64,000 nucleotides of DNA from Gammaproteobacteria bacterium MFB021 (lineage in GTDB: Bacteria; Pseudomonadota; Gammaproteobacteria; Pseudomonadales; Halomonadaceae), in the NCBI GenBank assembly GCA_000737985.1, contig JNVT01000078.1:62001-126000 (forward strand), written 5' to 3'. The notes under the pieces are model-generated. The model did no database searches and had not been told where the DNA came from. It saw only the letters and a program-made list of their open reading frames with translations. The position numbers and the translations under genes are program-made. This document shows, one piece after another, positions 26,084-36,849 of the stretch. How positions within the stretch are numbered: position 1 is the first letter of the stretch; each line of letters starts with the position of its first letter.

Positions 26084-27373
26084 ATGTCGATCTCAGCGCG
26101 GGTGCGTCACGCGCTGGTGCAGCGGCGGCTGGCACGCCTGCACAATCTGCACGACTTCGAGGCGGCCGCGCGGCGCTACCTGCCGCGGGCGATCTTCGCC
26201 TATATCGCCAACTCGGCCGAGGATGGCCGCGCCTTCCAGGCCAATCGTGACGCCTTCGACGACTACGGCTTGGTGCCACGCGTCCTGGTGGATGTCTCCC
26301 GGGTCAGCCAGGAGACGACGCTGCTGGGCCTGCCGATGGCCTCGCCCTTCGGTATCGCGCCGATGGGGCTGGGCGCCTTGTGGGCCTATCGAGCGGATGT
26401 GGTGCTGGCCGACGCGGCACGCGCCGCGGGCATTCCCATGATCATGAGCGGCTCGTCACTGATCCGCATGGAAACCCTCGGCGGCCAAGGCGAGTCGACC
26501 TGGTTCCAGGCCTACCTCCCCGCCGGCCGGGAGGCCATCGAGGCGCTGATATCACGGGTCCAGGCCGCGGGCTTCACCACCTTAGTGATCACCCTGGATA
26601 CGCCGGTCGCCACCAACCCGGACAATCTCCGCCGGGCGGGCTTCTCCTCGCCGCTGAAGCCCTCGCTCGGGCTCGCCTGGGATGGCCTCTCGCATCCCGG
26701 CTGGCTGTGCGACACCTTCCTGCGCACGCTGATGCGACACGGCATGCCCCACTTCGAGAACAACTACGTCACGCGCGGCGCGCCGATCTTCTCACCCCAT
26801 GTCAATCGCGATATCTCCGACCGCGGCCACCTGAACTGGGACGATCTCGCGTTCATTCGCCAACGCTGGCCGGGTCGCCTGGTGCTCAAGAGCGTGCTGC
26901 ATCCGGCCGATGCCGCCCGGGCCAGGGCGCTCGGCGTGGATGCGCTGATCGTCTCCAACCACGGCGGCCGCCAGCTGGACGGCGCCCTCTCGCCGCTGCG
27001 CGCGCTGCCGGGAATCCTCGCCGCCGCGGGTGATCTGCCGGTCATGATCGACAGCGGCTTTCGCCGCGGCACCGACGTGCTCAAGGCCCTGGCGCTGGGG
27101 GCCGCCTGCGTCTTCATCGGCCGCCCCTTCGCCTATGCCGCCGCCGTGGGCGGCGAGGCGGGCGTGGCCCACGCCATCGACCTCATGACCGCCGAAATCC
27201 GGCGTGACATGGCGCTGCTGGGTATCACCCGGTTGGATCAGCTCGGCCGGGACCATCTGGCCGCGCTGACGCTGCTGGGCGAGCGCGGCCTGGCACAGCC
27301 CGCCGCAACGTGCGCTCGTGAGCCCCACACCGACCGCCCACTTCATGATCAGCCACAGAGGAACGAGCCTTGA
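26084..27373 (+). CDS. FMN-dependent alpha-hydroxy-acid oxidase/dehydrogenase
   Basis: A 429-residue protein of the lactate/glycolate oxidase family. Visible are the FMN barrel start APMGLGALWAYRAD, the catalytic histidine in SNHGGRQLDG and the phosphate-binding arginine in DSGFRRGTDVLKAL. GGGGAGAGCGCC precedes the ATG at 26084. It oxidises an L-2-hydroxy acid to the 2-keto acid, the substrate type expected for the RraA-like enzyme. Its stop overlaps the next gene by 4 bp (TTGA). Confidence 0.9.
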   Translation: MSISARVRHALVQRRLARLHNLHDFEAAARRYLPRAIFAYIANSAEDGRAFQANRDAFDDYGLVPRVLVDVSRVSQETTLLGLPMASPFGIAPMGLGALWAYRADVVLADAARAAGIPMIMSGSSLIRMETLGGQGESTWFQAYLPAGREAIEALISRVQAAGFTTLVITLDTPVATNPDNLRRAGFSSPLKPSLGLAWDGLSHPGWLCDTFLRTLMRHGMPHFENNYVTRGAPIFSPHVNRDISDRGHLNWDDLAFIRQRWPGRLVLKSVLHPADAARARALGVDALIVSNHGGRQLDGALSPLRALPGILAAAGDLPVMIDSGFRRGTDVLKALALGAACVFIGRPFAYAAAVGGEAGVAHAIDLMTAEIRRDMALLGITRLDQLGRDHLAALTLLGERGLAQPAATCAREPHTDRPLHDQPQRNEP

Positions 27374-28470
27374 CCCAGCACTCCGAACTCACACCACTCA
27401 CACCATTCACATCGCCCTCACCATCGGCTGGGCAGCGCTCTGGGCACCGGTCAGTGTTCCGGCTCGACGTGTGGTACGACGTCTCGATGCAGCAGCGCTA
27501 TGCCGACCGCCCGGATATCGCCCTGACCACCCTTCCCGTGGCCAGCGCCCCCGAGGATCACGCCGACACCCTGCGCCAGGCCCATGCCTATCAGGTCTCC
27601 TCGGCCAAGGATGAAACTCCCGCCCGCTGGTTCGCCGACGCGACGCTCCTGGCCCACACGCCCAATCTGCTGTGCGTCTCGACCTCCGGCTCCGGCTACG
27701 ACACCGTGGATGTCGAGGCGTGCACCCGGGCCGGCGTGCTGGTCATGAATCAGGCGGGCGCCAACGCCCGGTCGGTCGCCGAGCACACCCTCGGATTGAT
27801 GCTCGGCGTCAACAAGCGCCTTGCCGAGAGCGATCATCGCCTGCGCCGCGGCGGCGAGTTCTCGCGTGAGGATCTGATGGGTCGAGAGCTCTACGGCAAG
27901 ACCCTGGGGCTGGTGGGGATCGGCCATATCGGCCGGCGTGTCGCCGAGCTGGCGCGCGCCTTCGGCCTGGACGTGATCGCCCACGACCCGCTGCTCGACG
28001 CCGAGACGATTCGCCAACGCGGCGCGCGCCCGGTGACGCTGGGGGTGCTGCTGGCCGAGGCGGACATCGTCTCGCTGCACTGCCCGCGCCAGGCCGACAC
28101 CCTCGATCTCTTCGACGCGCACGCCTTCGCCGCGATGAAGCCGGGGGCGCTGTTCATCACCACGGCGCGCGGCGGCATCCATTCACAAGCGGCGCTGGCG
28201 GCAGCCCTCGAGAGCGGGCATCTGGCCGGCGCCGGCATCGATGTGTGGGACGTCGAGCCACCGCCGCGGGACCACCGGCTATTGCAACTGCCCAACGTCA
28301 TGGCGACCTACCACACCGCCGGGGTGACGCACGAAGCGCGGCGCAACATCGCCACCTGGGCCGCGGAGCAACTGATCGCAACCCTGGATGGCCAGGTACC
28401 GCCACGCCTGCTCAACCCCGAGGCCTGGCCACGCTATGCCGAGCGCTACCGGCGGATACTGGAGCAGTGA
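27370..28470 (+). CDS. D-2-hydroxyacid dehydrogenase (NAD-binding)
   Basis: A 366-residue D-isomer-specific 2-hydroxyacid dehydrogenase. The NAD motif is GLVGIGHIGRRVAEL, and the catalytic Arg, Glu and His lie in TTARGG, DVWDVEPPP and YHTAGVTHE. It starts with TTG at 27370, supported by AGAGGAACG upstream and a 4-bp overlap with the oxidase stop. Residues 2-28 are a Thr/Ser/Pro-rich stretch, partly encoded by a 9-bp repeat (ACTCACACC), and are unlike the family. It probably interconverts the same keto acid with its D-hydroxy form. Confidence 0.88.
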   Translation: MTQHSELTPLTPFTSPSPSAGQRSGHRSVFRLDVWYDVSMQQRYADRPDIALTTLPVASAPEDHADTLRQAHAYQVSSAKDETPARWFADATLLAHTPNLLCVSTSGSGYDTVDVEACTRAGVLVMNQAGANARSVAEHTLGLMLGVNKRLAESDHRLRRGGEFSREDLMGRELYGKTLGLVGIGHIGRRVAELARAFGLDVIAHDPLLDAETIRQRGARPVTLGVLLAEADIVSLHCPRQADTLDLFDAHAFAAMKPGALFITTARGGIHSQAALAAALESGHLAGAGIDVWDVEPPPRDHRLLQLPNVMATYHTAGVTHEARRNIATWAAEQLIATLDGQVPPRLLNPEAWPRYAERYRRILEQ

Positions 28471-28499
28471 ACCCGCCACGCTAGCCACGCACATAGCAA

Positions 28500-28524
28500 A
28501 ACACCCGGCACATGGCCGGGTGTT
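28500..28524. terminator. terminator between the dehydrogenase and tal
   Basis: A perfect 10-bp stem, AACACCCGGC / GCCGGGTGTT, with a 5-nt loop. On the minus strand it ends in TTTTGC, a good terminator for tal. On the plus strand it also follows the dehydrogenase gene. Confidence 0.85.
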
Positions 28525-28554
28525 GGGATCTAGCACAAGCAACCGAAAGGTGTA

Positions 28555-29511
28555 TCAGCCGAGGCGCTTGGCCAGCAGCCCTTCGAGCTTCTTCTGGTCG
28601 GCGGCGAAGTTGCGAATGCCTTCGGCGAGCTTTTCGGTCGCCATGGCGTCTTCGTTGTGCTCCCAGCGGAACTGGGCTTCGCTGATCCGGCCCGGGTGCT
28701 CGGCACGATCGCTCTGATCGGTGACCTTGCGCGTCACCTCACCTTCGGTGGAGGAGAGCTCTTCCAGCAGGGCCGGCGAGATGGTCAGGCGATTGCAGCC
28801 CGCCAGTGCCAGGATCTGGTCGGTGTTACGGAAGCTGGCCCCCATCACCACGGTCTGGTAGCCGTAGCGGCTGGCGTAGTCGCAGACACCGCGCACGAAC
28901 TTGACCCCCGGGTCTTCGTCCGGGGCGTAGGAGTCGGTACCGGTGGCCTTCTTGTACCAGTCGGTGACGCGACCCACGAAGGGCGAGATCAGGAACACCC
29001 CGGCCTCGAAGCAGGCGCGCGCCTGGGCGTCGGAGAAGAGCAGCGTCAGGTTGCAGTTGATGCCCTCCTTCTCGAGCTTCTCGGCGGCACGAATGCCTTC
29101 CCAGGTGGAAGCGAGCTTGATCAGCACGCGATCCTTGGAGACCCCCTGCTTCTCGTAGAGCGAGATCAGGTGATGGGCCTTGTCGATGCTGGCCGCTTCA
29201 TCGAAGGAGAGCTTGGCCGCGACTTCGGTGGAGACGCGCCCCGGCACGATCTTGGTGATCTCGGTACCCATCGCCACCGACAGCCGGTCGACCGCCTCTT
29301 CGATGCGCGCATCGGGGTCGGAGACCTCGGACTTCACCGCAGCCAGGGTCTCGTCGATCAGGTCCTGATAGCCGTCGAGATCGAAGGCCTTGAGAATCAA
29401 AGACGGATTGGTCGTGGCATCGTGCGGCTGATAGCGCCGGATGGCGTCGAGATCGCCGGTGTCGGCCACGACCATGGAAAGCTGTTTGAGAGAGTCGAGC
29501 TGCTGTGTCAT
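28555..29511 (-). CDS. tal: transaldolase
   Basis: A 318-residue class I transaldolase (TalB type), close to the E. coli length. The Schiff-base lysine is in [12 protein letters not shown], and other signatures are [20 protein letters not shown] and [15 protein letters not shown]. The start at 29511 has GGAG 7 bp upstream; a further ATG at 29523 is less likely. It links sedoheptulose-7-P and glyceraldehyde-3-P with fructose-6-P in the pentose phosphate pathway, useful for xylulose-5-P made by the neighbouring xylB. An element of about 143 bp separates it from xylB. Confidence 0.96.
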   Translation of the reverse strand: MTQQLDSLKQLSMVVADTGDLDAIRRYQPHDATTNPSLILKAFDLDGYQDLIDETLAAVKSEVSDPDARIEEAVDRLSVAMGTEITKIVPGRVSTEVAAKLSFDEAASIDKAHHLISLYEKQGVSKDRVLIKLASTWEGIRAAEKLEKEGINCNLTLLFSDAQARACFEAGVFLISPFVGRVTDWYKKATGTDSYAPDEDPGVKFVRGVCDYASRYGYQTVVMGASFRNTDQILALAGCNRLTISPALLEELSSTEGEVTRKVTDQSDRAEHPGRISEAQFRWEHNEDAMATEKLAEGIRNFAADQKKLEGLLAKRLG

Positions 29512-29625
29512 GAATCGCTCCATCGTCTTGATGTGTGGATTGCACCCCTTCGCAATCCCAATCCCTAAAGGATAACACTGATCCGCCGGGCTCGCCGGGT
29601 CATCACACCTCGATCCGGCAGGCTC

Positions 29626-29767
29626 AGAGGGTGTTTACAAATTCGGCGAGCGAAGGCAAGACAAGGCGAAATCGGCCGAAAAAGCGGAGTTTACAGGGGG
29701 TAAATGAGCATTTTGAGGTCGATTTCAACGCCGTATTGCCGAGCGCAGACATTTTGTAAACACCCTC

Positions 29768-29768
<1 letters not shown>
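29626..29768. repeat. TIR-bearing intergenic element A (143 bp)
   Basis: Ends are perfect 16-bp inverted repeats, AGAGGGTGTTTACAAA and TTTGTAAACACCCTCT. The interior has CGAGCGAAGGC, GCGGAGTTTAC and GTAAATGAGCATTTTGAG, all shared with element B at 45333 read on the other strand. It touches the xylB stop codon and lies upstream of tal, with no coding capacity. Confidence 0.85.
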
Positions 29769-31258
<1,490 letters not shown>

Positions 31259-31303
31259 GCTGGTTTCCTTGTCTGTGTTGTCGCGGGTCCGGGGTATCGC
31301 GTA

Positions 31304-32779
31304 TCAGGCGCCGATCAGATGCTCGACGCAGGCGCGGGCGCCGTCACGGTGCAGCCGTTCCAGGGCGTCGAGATAGGCCGCGCGAAAGCGTGGGTCGTCG
31401 GCCAGATCGCCGAACAGCTGGCGGTTCTCGATGAACGCCGTGGGTTCGTCGCGGTTGCGCTGGGCGATCGCCATCAGCGACTCCTTGAGCCGGTCGACCA
31501 CCTCGATCGGCTCGCCCTGCTCGTCGACCCCTTCGGCATAGCGCGCCCAGCTGGCGACCACCGCCGCGCTGAGCCGGATCTCGCCATCCTGGGCCAGCCG
31601 CTCACGGATCACCGGCACCAGCCACTTGGGGATGCGATCCGAACTCTCCGCGCAGAGCCGCGCCAGGGTGTCCTTGATCTCCGGATTGGCGAAACGCGCG
31701 ATCAGGGTGTGCTTGTAGGCGTCGAGGTCGACCCCCGGCACCGGTGAGAGCGTCGGCGTCGCTTCGTGGTCCATGTAGGCGAGCAGGAAATCGACGAAGG
31801 TTCGATCCTGACACACCTCGTGGGCGTAGCGGTAGCCTGCCAGATAGCCGAAGTAGGTCAGCGCCTGATGGCTGGCGTTGAGCAGGCGCAGCTTCATCAA
31901 TTCATACGGAATGACGTCCTCGACCACCTGCACCTCGACCGTCTCGAAGGCCGGCCGGCCGAGGCTGAAATGATCCTCCAGCACCCACTGGGTGAAGGGC
32001 TCGCACACCACCGGCCAGCGGTCCTCGAGGCCGAAGCGCTCGGCGATCTCGTCGATGTCGGCGGCGGTGGTGACCGGCGTGATGCGATCGACCATCGAGT
32101 TGGGGAAGCGCACCTCGGCCTCGACCCAGGCGCCGAGTTCGGGGTCGCGGGCGCGGGCATAGGCGACGAACATCTTGTGCGCGACTTCGCCGTTGCCCTG
32201 GATGTTGTCGCAGGACATCAGCGTGAACGGCGCGATGTCACGCGCCCGACGCCGCGCCAGCGCCTCGATGACGATGCCGAAGGTGGTCCGCGGCGTCTGC
32301 GGCGAGGCCAGGTCGTGCTGCACATCGGGGTTGTCGAGATCGAACTCGCCGGTGACATGGTGAAAGTTGTAGCCGCCCTCGGTGACCGTCAGCGACACGA
32401 TGCGGATGCGCGGATCGGCCAGGGTCTCGAGCACCGCCTCGATATCGTCCGGGGCATAGAGATAGTCGACGATCGAGCCGATCACCCGCGGCTGGTACTC
32501 GCCGTCGGGGTGCTTGACCACCAGCGTATAGAGGTGGTCCTGAGCCGCCAGCGCTGCCTGCATGCGTTTGTCGCCCGGCATCACCCCGACCCCGACGATG
32601 CCCCAGTCGAGCGCTTCACCGCGATTCATCAAGGTGTCGAGATACATCGCCTGGTGGGCGCGGTGAAAGCCACCCACGCCGAAATGGACGATACCCGGCG
32701 TGACCCGATCACGCGCATAGCTCGGGGTCGCCACGGCGGCATCGAGCTGGGTCAGATTGGCTTGGTTGAGTGCGGTCAT
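31304..32779 (-). CDS. mtlK: mannitol 2-dehydrogenase family (polyol dehydrogenase)
   Basis: A 491-residue long-chain polyol dehydrogenase. It has the dinucleotide site GIVHFGVGGFHRAHQ, the family segment SCDNIQGNG and the catalytic Lys-Asn-His triad in KLRLLNASHQAL. The start at 32779 follows GGAGACCCCCG. The family oxidises mannitol to fructose and arabinitol to xylulose, which suits both the Smo transporter and xylulokinase next to it. Fructuronate or altronate reductases are related, but the polyol context favours mannitol/arabinitol. Confidence 0.92.
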   Translation of the reverse strand: MTALNQANLTQLDAAVATPSYARDRVTPGIVHFGVGGFHRAHQAMYLDTLMNRGEALDWGIVGVGVMPGDKRMQAALAAQDHLYTLVVKHPDGEYQPRVIGSIVDYLYAPDDIEAVLETLADPRIRIVSLTVTEGGYNFHHVTGEFDLDNPDVQHDLASPQTPRTTFGIVIEALARRRARDIAPFTLMSCDNIQGNGEVAHKMFVAYARARDPELGAWVEAEVRFPNSMVDRITPVTTAADIDEIAERFGLEDRWPVVCEPFTQWVLEDHFSLGRPAFETVEVQVVEDVIPYELMKLRLLNASHQALTYFGYLAGYRYAHEVCQDRTFVDFLLAYMDHEATPTLSPVPGVDLDAYKHTLIARFANPEIKDTLARLCAESSDRIPKWLVPVIRERLAQDGEIRLSAAVVASWARYAEGVDEQGEPIEVVDRLKESLMAIAQRNRDEPTAFIENRQLFGDLADDPRFRAAYLDALERLHRDGARACVEHLIGA

Positions 32780-32900
32780 CGGGGGTCTCCTTGGGCCGGC
32801 CATGGCCTGTATCCGTGTTGCCGCGCGCCCGGCGGCGCTGGGGCTTGAGCATGGGTGTGGCCCGCGCGACGCGGGCTCGGGATGAATCGACGCTTCGGCG

Positions 32901-33692
32901 TCAGCCAGCGGGGCCGGGTGAATCCGAGACTCTGCTTGACCCCGCGGTATCGATTGAACCCGCGGTATCGGACGAATCAGCGATAGCCGGCGCGCCCAAG
33001 GTCTCGGGCGCGTCCGACGTGCCGGCCAGAAAGTGCCAGTGCCAGTCCGGCGCCACCGAGTGGGCCTTGATCAGCTGGGCGTTGAGCATGTCCTTGGCAT
33101 GGGTACGCCTGGCCGCCTCCGCCGCATCCTGGCCGAGGTCGTGCCAGCGCTGGAGCAGTCGCTCGACGAGCACCACGTCGGGCACCTCGATGAACAGCGT
33201 GAGGTCGAAGAACGAGCGCAGCGCCCGCCAGGGCGCGCGGTCGAGCAACAGATAGTTGCCTTCGACCAGCACCAGCCGGTGGCCGGGCTGGATCAGTCGT
33301 GCACCGGCCCGGGCCAGGTCCAGCGGGCGGTCGAACAGCGGTACCGCCACCGGGCCATCGTCGCGCCGCAGCCTGGCCAGGTCGTGGCTCAGCCCGGCGA
33401 CATCGAAGGTCTCCGGTGCGCCCTTGATGTCGAGTCGACCCTGGGGAATCAGCACCGCGTTGTCGAAGTGATAGCCATCCATCGGCACCAGCGCGACATA
33501 GCCCGGACGCAGCGCATCGATGCGCGCGCACAGCGCCTCGGCGAGGGTCGACTTGCCCGCCGCCGGCGGCCCGGCGATGGCGACCAGGGTGCGACGCTCG
33601 GCGCGGGAAGCCGCCAGCACGCGCTCGGCCATCACTTCGAGCGATGGCGACATGGGCAGCGCCGAGCCATTGGCGTCAGGCGTGATCGACAT
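32901..33692 (-). CDS. P-loop sugar/nucleoside kinase (FrcK-like)
   Basis: A 263-residue kinase of the uridine/pantothenate-kinase fold, similar to the FrcK proteins near fructose transporters. Walker A is GPPAAGKST, followed by MDGYHFDN and EGNYLLLD. The C-terminal 30 residues are a low-complexity repeat (SSDTAGS-IDTAGS) encoded by imperfect 18-bp units. The start at 33692 overlaps gatZ by 17 bp. It may phosphorylate fructose or tagatose formed from polyols; the sugar is inferred. Confidence 0.8.
   Translation of the reverse strand: MSITPDANGSALPMSPSLEVMAERVLAASRAERRTLVAIAGPPAAGKSTLAEALCARIDALRPGYVALVPMDGYHFDNAVLIPQGRLDIKGAPETFDVAGLSHDLARLRRDDGPVAVPLFDRPLDLARAGARLIQPGHRLVLVEGNYLLLDRAPWRALRSFFDLTLFIEVPDVVLVERLLQRWHDLGQDAAEAARRTHAKDMLNAQLIKAHSVAPDWHWHFLAGTSDAPETLGAPAIADSSDTAGSIDTAGSSRVSDSPGPAG
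32924..32990 (-). repeat. degenerate repeat at the 3' end of the FrcK-like gene
   Basis: CCCGCGGTATCGATTGAA and CCCGCGGTATCGGACGAA are 18-bp near copies, with a weaker third. They encode the DTAGS-type tail just before the stop. Confidence 0.6.
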
Positions 33693-34986
33693 GCGTCTCT
33701 CCTCCACGGGCGGTGTCCTGGCAGGCGCGGGCGTAGGCGTCGAGCACGCCCTCGATATGCCAGCGCACCAGCGCACGCGGCTCGGGGGCGAGCCGGCCGA
33801 CGCGGATCGCCCGATACGCATCGGGCAGGTACTGGCTGATCAGCGGCAGTGGCAGCGGATGCGCTTCCAGCGCCGCGAACAGCGACTCCAGCGTGGCCGC
33901 GACCGCGGGCACGCCCCAGTAGTAGCGGATGCGGTCGCTCAAGCTGTAGCGCCGGGCGAAACGCTGCTCGGCAGGGTCGTCGGGGTAGTAGGCGCGCCAG
34001 TAGCGCGGCTCGTCGAGCATCGCCCGCTCGACCGCGGCGTCCAGGTCCGGCGCCTCGATACCGGGGGTCTCGGCGGCGATGGCGGCCAGCGCGAACAGCG
34101 CCTCGCGCATGGCGAAGGTCAGCGCGGGGCCGACCTTGAGAATGGCGAAATGCCCCGCCACCAGCGCGCGGTAGGCCGCCGGCGTCTGGTAGTCGGTGGA
34201 GTGCGCCTCGAACACCAGATCCGGCCAGTCGAGGATCGCTCGACTCAGCGCCTGGGCACCGGCAGGGTCGAAATCGACCACATCGGCGTGGCCGAACTCC
34301 ACCCCGGGCTGCACCACCACGCCACGTACCCGGCGCCAGGCGTCGTCGAGCTCCTCATCGGCGAAACGCTCAGCGTGAACCGCCAGCGTGCTGGCCAGAT
34401 CGGCGGTGGGGGGGACCGCCACGCCCTCGAGTCCGTCATGGGCACCGCCGGGGGTCGGCACCTCGGTACCGATCACATAGCGCAGCTCGCCGCGGCGCTC
34501 ACCGGCAGCGGCCTCGGCGGCGAGACACAGGCGCGCGGCCCGCGCCGCGATTTCGGCATCGTCGAGCGCCGCGGGGTCGTCGGCACAGCCCATGCTGGCA
34601 TCCAGATGCAGCTTGGTGAAGCCCGCCGCGGCGTAGGCCGCGACCAGCGTTTCGGCGCGTGCCATCGCCTCGGCAGCGGGCAGGTGCTGCCACGGCGAGG
34701 GGCCCAGGTGGTCACCGCCCAGGATCAGGCGGGCCGGGTCGAACCCGCGTCGTGTGGCGATCGCCACCACCCGCGCGCGAAAGTCTTCGGGGGTCTGGCC
34801 GGTATAGCCGCCCTCCTGGTTGACCTGGTTGCAGGTCGCCTCGATCAGCAGCGGCGAGCCATCGGCCAGGGCACGGTCGAAGGCCGCTTCGAGCACCAGC
34901 GGATGCGCCGAGCAGACCGAGTAGATGCCTCTGGGCCGCCCGGCGCGGTTGGCGGCGACGATGGCGTCGAGCAGGTGGCCACTCAT
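33676..34986 (-). CDS. gatZ: GatZ/KbaZ-family D-tagatose-phosphate protein
   Basis: A 436-residue protein of the GatZ/KbaZ family. In enterobacteria GatZ was seen as the non-catalytic partner of tagatose-bisphosphate aldolase GatY. In an Agrobacterium galactitol pathway, as I recall, the GatZ homologue works as a tagatose-6-phosphate 4-epimerase. No gatY is nearby here, which favours the epimerase role (inference). Signatures are GIYSVCSAHP, LILGGDHLGPSPW and LHLDASMGCADD. It overlaps the PfkB kinase by 4 bp upstream and the FrcK-like gene downstream. Confidence 0.88.
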   Translation of the reverse strand: MSGHLLDAIVAANRAGRPRGIYSVCSAHPLVLEAAFDRALADGSPLLIEATCNQVNQEGGYTGQTPEDFRARVVAIATRRGFDPARLILGGDHLGPSPWQHLPAAEAMARAETLVAAYAAAGFTKLHLDASMGCADDPAALDDAEIAARAARLCLAAEAAAGERRGELRYVIGTEVPTPGGAHDGLEGVAVPPTADLASTLAVHAERFADEELDDAWRRVRGVVVQPGVEFGHADVVDFDPAGAQALSRAILDWPDLVFEAHSTDYQTPAAYRALVAGHFAILKVGPALTFAMREALFALAAIAAETPGIEAPDLDAAVERAMLDEPRYWRAYYPDDPAEQRFARRYSLSDRIRYYWGVPAVAATLESLFAALEAHPLPLPLISQYLPDAYRAIRVGRLAPEPRALVRWHIEGVLDAYARACQDTARGGETHVDHA

Positions 34987-35963
34987 GTGAGATCTCCATG
35001 GGATGCGATCAGGGCGTCGAGGGTGGTGCGGTCGCTGGCCCCCTCCATGGGGCCGATCCGGGTCACCGCGTGGGCGCCGGCGGCGCTGGCCAGGGTCAGG
35101 GCGCGGGTGAGCGAGTCGCCGGCGGCGAGTGCGGCGATCAGCGCCCCGCCAAAGCAGTCTCCGGCCCCCGTGGGGTCGCGCTCGGTCACGCTGAAGGCGC
35201 CCACGCGCTGGTGCTCACCGGCACGGAAGGCTTCGCTGCCACGCTCGGCGCGCTTGAGCACCAGCAGCGACAGGCGCTTGGTCGCCAGCAGCCGGGCCAC
35301 GGTGTCGGCCTCCGTCTCACCCTCGCTCTCGCCCTGCCCCAGCCAGGCGATGTCGGCCTCGCTGGGCAGGAAGATGTCGCAGTCATCGACCCGGCGCAGG
35401 ACCGCCTCGCGGCTGGCCGGGTCGCGCATCAGCTCCGGGCGGATATTGGGGTCGAAGCTGACCTGCCCACCGCGGGCGTGGACCCGCTCGACCAGGGCAT
35501 CGATCAGCGCGATCGCCGCGGGCGAGGTGAGCGAGGAGCCCATCACGTGCAGGTAGCGGGTATCGGCGAGCCGGGCGAGTCCGGCCTCGTCGAGCGCCAG
35601 CCGCGCCGCCGCGCTGTGCGCCAGGTTGAACACGAAGTCACGCTCGCCGTCATCGCGGTAGCGCACGAAGGCGGTGCCGGTGGGGCGCTCGGGATCGCAG
35701 GCGACGGCACCGATATCGATGCCGTCGGCGGTCAGGCGTTCACGGATCAACTCGCCGAAACCATCCGCCCCGACGCAGCCGGCGTAGGCGACCCGGGCGC
35801 CCATGCGTGCCGCCTGGGAGGCGAAGATCGCCGGCGCCCCGCTGGGAAAGGGGCCAAGAAAGCGCCCCGCCTCGGTGAAACGCTGACCGCAGCGCTCGGC
35901 GACGAACTCGGCGAGCAGCTCCCCGGCGGTGACGATGTCGAAGGTGGGCGTGGTGTCGGCCAT
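34983..35963 (-). CDS. PfkB-family sugar kinase (candidate tagatose kinase or fructokinase)
   Basis: A 326-residue ribokinase-type kinase with the N-terminal FPSGAPAIFASQAARMG signature and the catalytic DPTGAGDCFGG near residue 260. The 4-bp overlap with gatZ suggests it supplies the phosphorylated ketose used by GatZ. With an SDR polyol dehydrogenase just upstream, a path of galactitol to tagatose to tagatose-6-P to fructose-6-P is plausible. Fructokinase activity for sorbitol or mannitol-derived fructose is equally possible. Confidence 0.82.
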   Translation of the reverse strand: MADTTPTFDIVTAGELLAEFVAERCGQRFTEAGRFLGPFPSGAPAIFASQAARMGARVAYAGCVGADGFGELIRERLTADGIDIGAVACDPERPTGTAFVRYRDDGERDFVFNLAHSAAARLALDEAGLARLADTRYLHVMGSSLTSPAAIALIDALVERVHARGGQVSFDPNIRPELMRDPASREAVLRRVDDCDIFLPSEADIAWLGQGESEGETEADTVARLLATKRLSLLVLKRAERGSEAFRAGEHQRVGAFSVTERDPTGAGDCFGGALIAALAAGDSLTRALTLASAAGAHAVTRIGPMEGASDRTTLDALIASHGDLT

Positions 35964-35964
35964 G

Positions 35965-36747
35965 TCAGCTCATCCAGTTGCCGCCATCGACATTGAGCGT
36001 CTGCGCCACCACGTAATCGCTGTCGGCACTGGCCAGGAACACCGCCGCGCCCACGTGATCCTCCGGGCGCCCCATGCGGCCGTAGGGCACCGCCTCGCCG
36101 ACCAGACGCTTCTTCTCCCCCGGCGGGCGACCCTCGTAGCGGGCGAACAGCGCGTCGACCTCGTCCCACATCGGGGTGTCGACCACCCCCGGGGCGATGC
36201 CGTTGACGTGGATACCGTGCTTGATCAGGTCGAGCCCGCAGGATTGGGTCAGGCTGATCACCGCGGCCTTGGTGGCACAGTACATGCTCACCAGCGCCTC
36301 GCCGCGGCGCCCGGCCTGGGACGCCATATTGATGATCTTGCCGCCTTCACCGCGCTCGACCATATGCGCCGCCACCGCCTGCAGGGTGAAGAAGGTACCC
36401 TTGACGTTGACCGCGAACTGCTTGTCATAGCTCGCCTCGCTGACCTCGAGCACCGGCGCCATGTCGAACACCGCGGCGTTGTTGACCAGGATGTCGATCG
36501 GCCCCAGGCGCGCCTGGACCGCCTCGATCATCGCCGTGCGCGATTCACTGCTGCAGATATCCAGCCGCACCGCCATCACCGCATCGCCGTGACGCGCGGA
36601 CAGCGACTCTGCGGCCTGCTCGGCGGCGGCGAGATCGATATCGGCGATCGCCACCCGCGCGCCCTCCTCCAGGTAGCGGCTGACGATCGCCAGGCCGATA
36701 CCGCGGGCTCCGCCAGTCACCACTGCCGTGCGCTTATCGAGTTTCAT
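35965..36747 (-). CDS. smoS: SDR polyol dehydrogenase (sorbitol/galactitol type)
   Basis: A 260-residue classical SDR close in size to Rhodobacter sorbitol dehydrogenase SmoS. It has TGGARGIG near the N-terminus, ADIDLAAAEQAAESL (an Asp favouring NAD), NNAAVFDMAPV, the catalytic NMASQAGRRGE and YCATK, and the C-terminal NVDGGNWMS. The start at 36747 has AGGACA upstream. It follows the HAD gene by about 100 bp and its stop is 1 bp from the kinase start. Members oxidise sorbitol to fructose and galactitol to tagatose. Confidence 0.86.
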   Translation of the reverse strand: MKLDKRTAVVTGGARGIGLAIVSRYLEEGARVAIADIDLAAAEQAAESLSARHGDAVMAVRLDICSSESRTAMIEAVQARLGPIDILVNNAAVFDMAPVLEVSEASYDKQFAVNVKGTFFTLQAVAAHMVERGEGGKIINMASQAGRRGEALVSMYCATKAAVISLTQSCGLDLIKHGIHVNGIAPGVVDTPMWDEVDALFARYEGRPPGEKKRLVGEAVPYGRMGRPEDHVGAAVFLASADSDYVVAQTLNVDGGNWMS

Positions 36748-36849
36748 CGAACATGTCCTGTGGTTGAAAGCCAAATCATTGATGACCGAGTGGTCGATAA
36801 CCGAGCCTTTGCGACGATGCGGTCGATGACCACACCATCGCCCGTGTTC

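Noticed and set aside
33520..35556. 678-codon open frame on the plus strand opposite gatZ and the PfkB kinase
   Set aside because: It spans two real genes and a gene border on the other strand, is low in complexity and has no motif; a GC-skew artefact.
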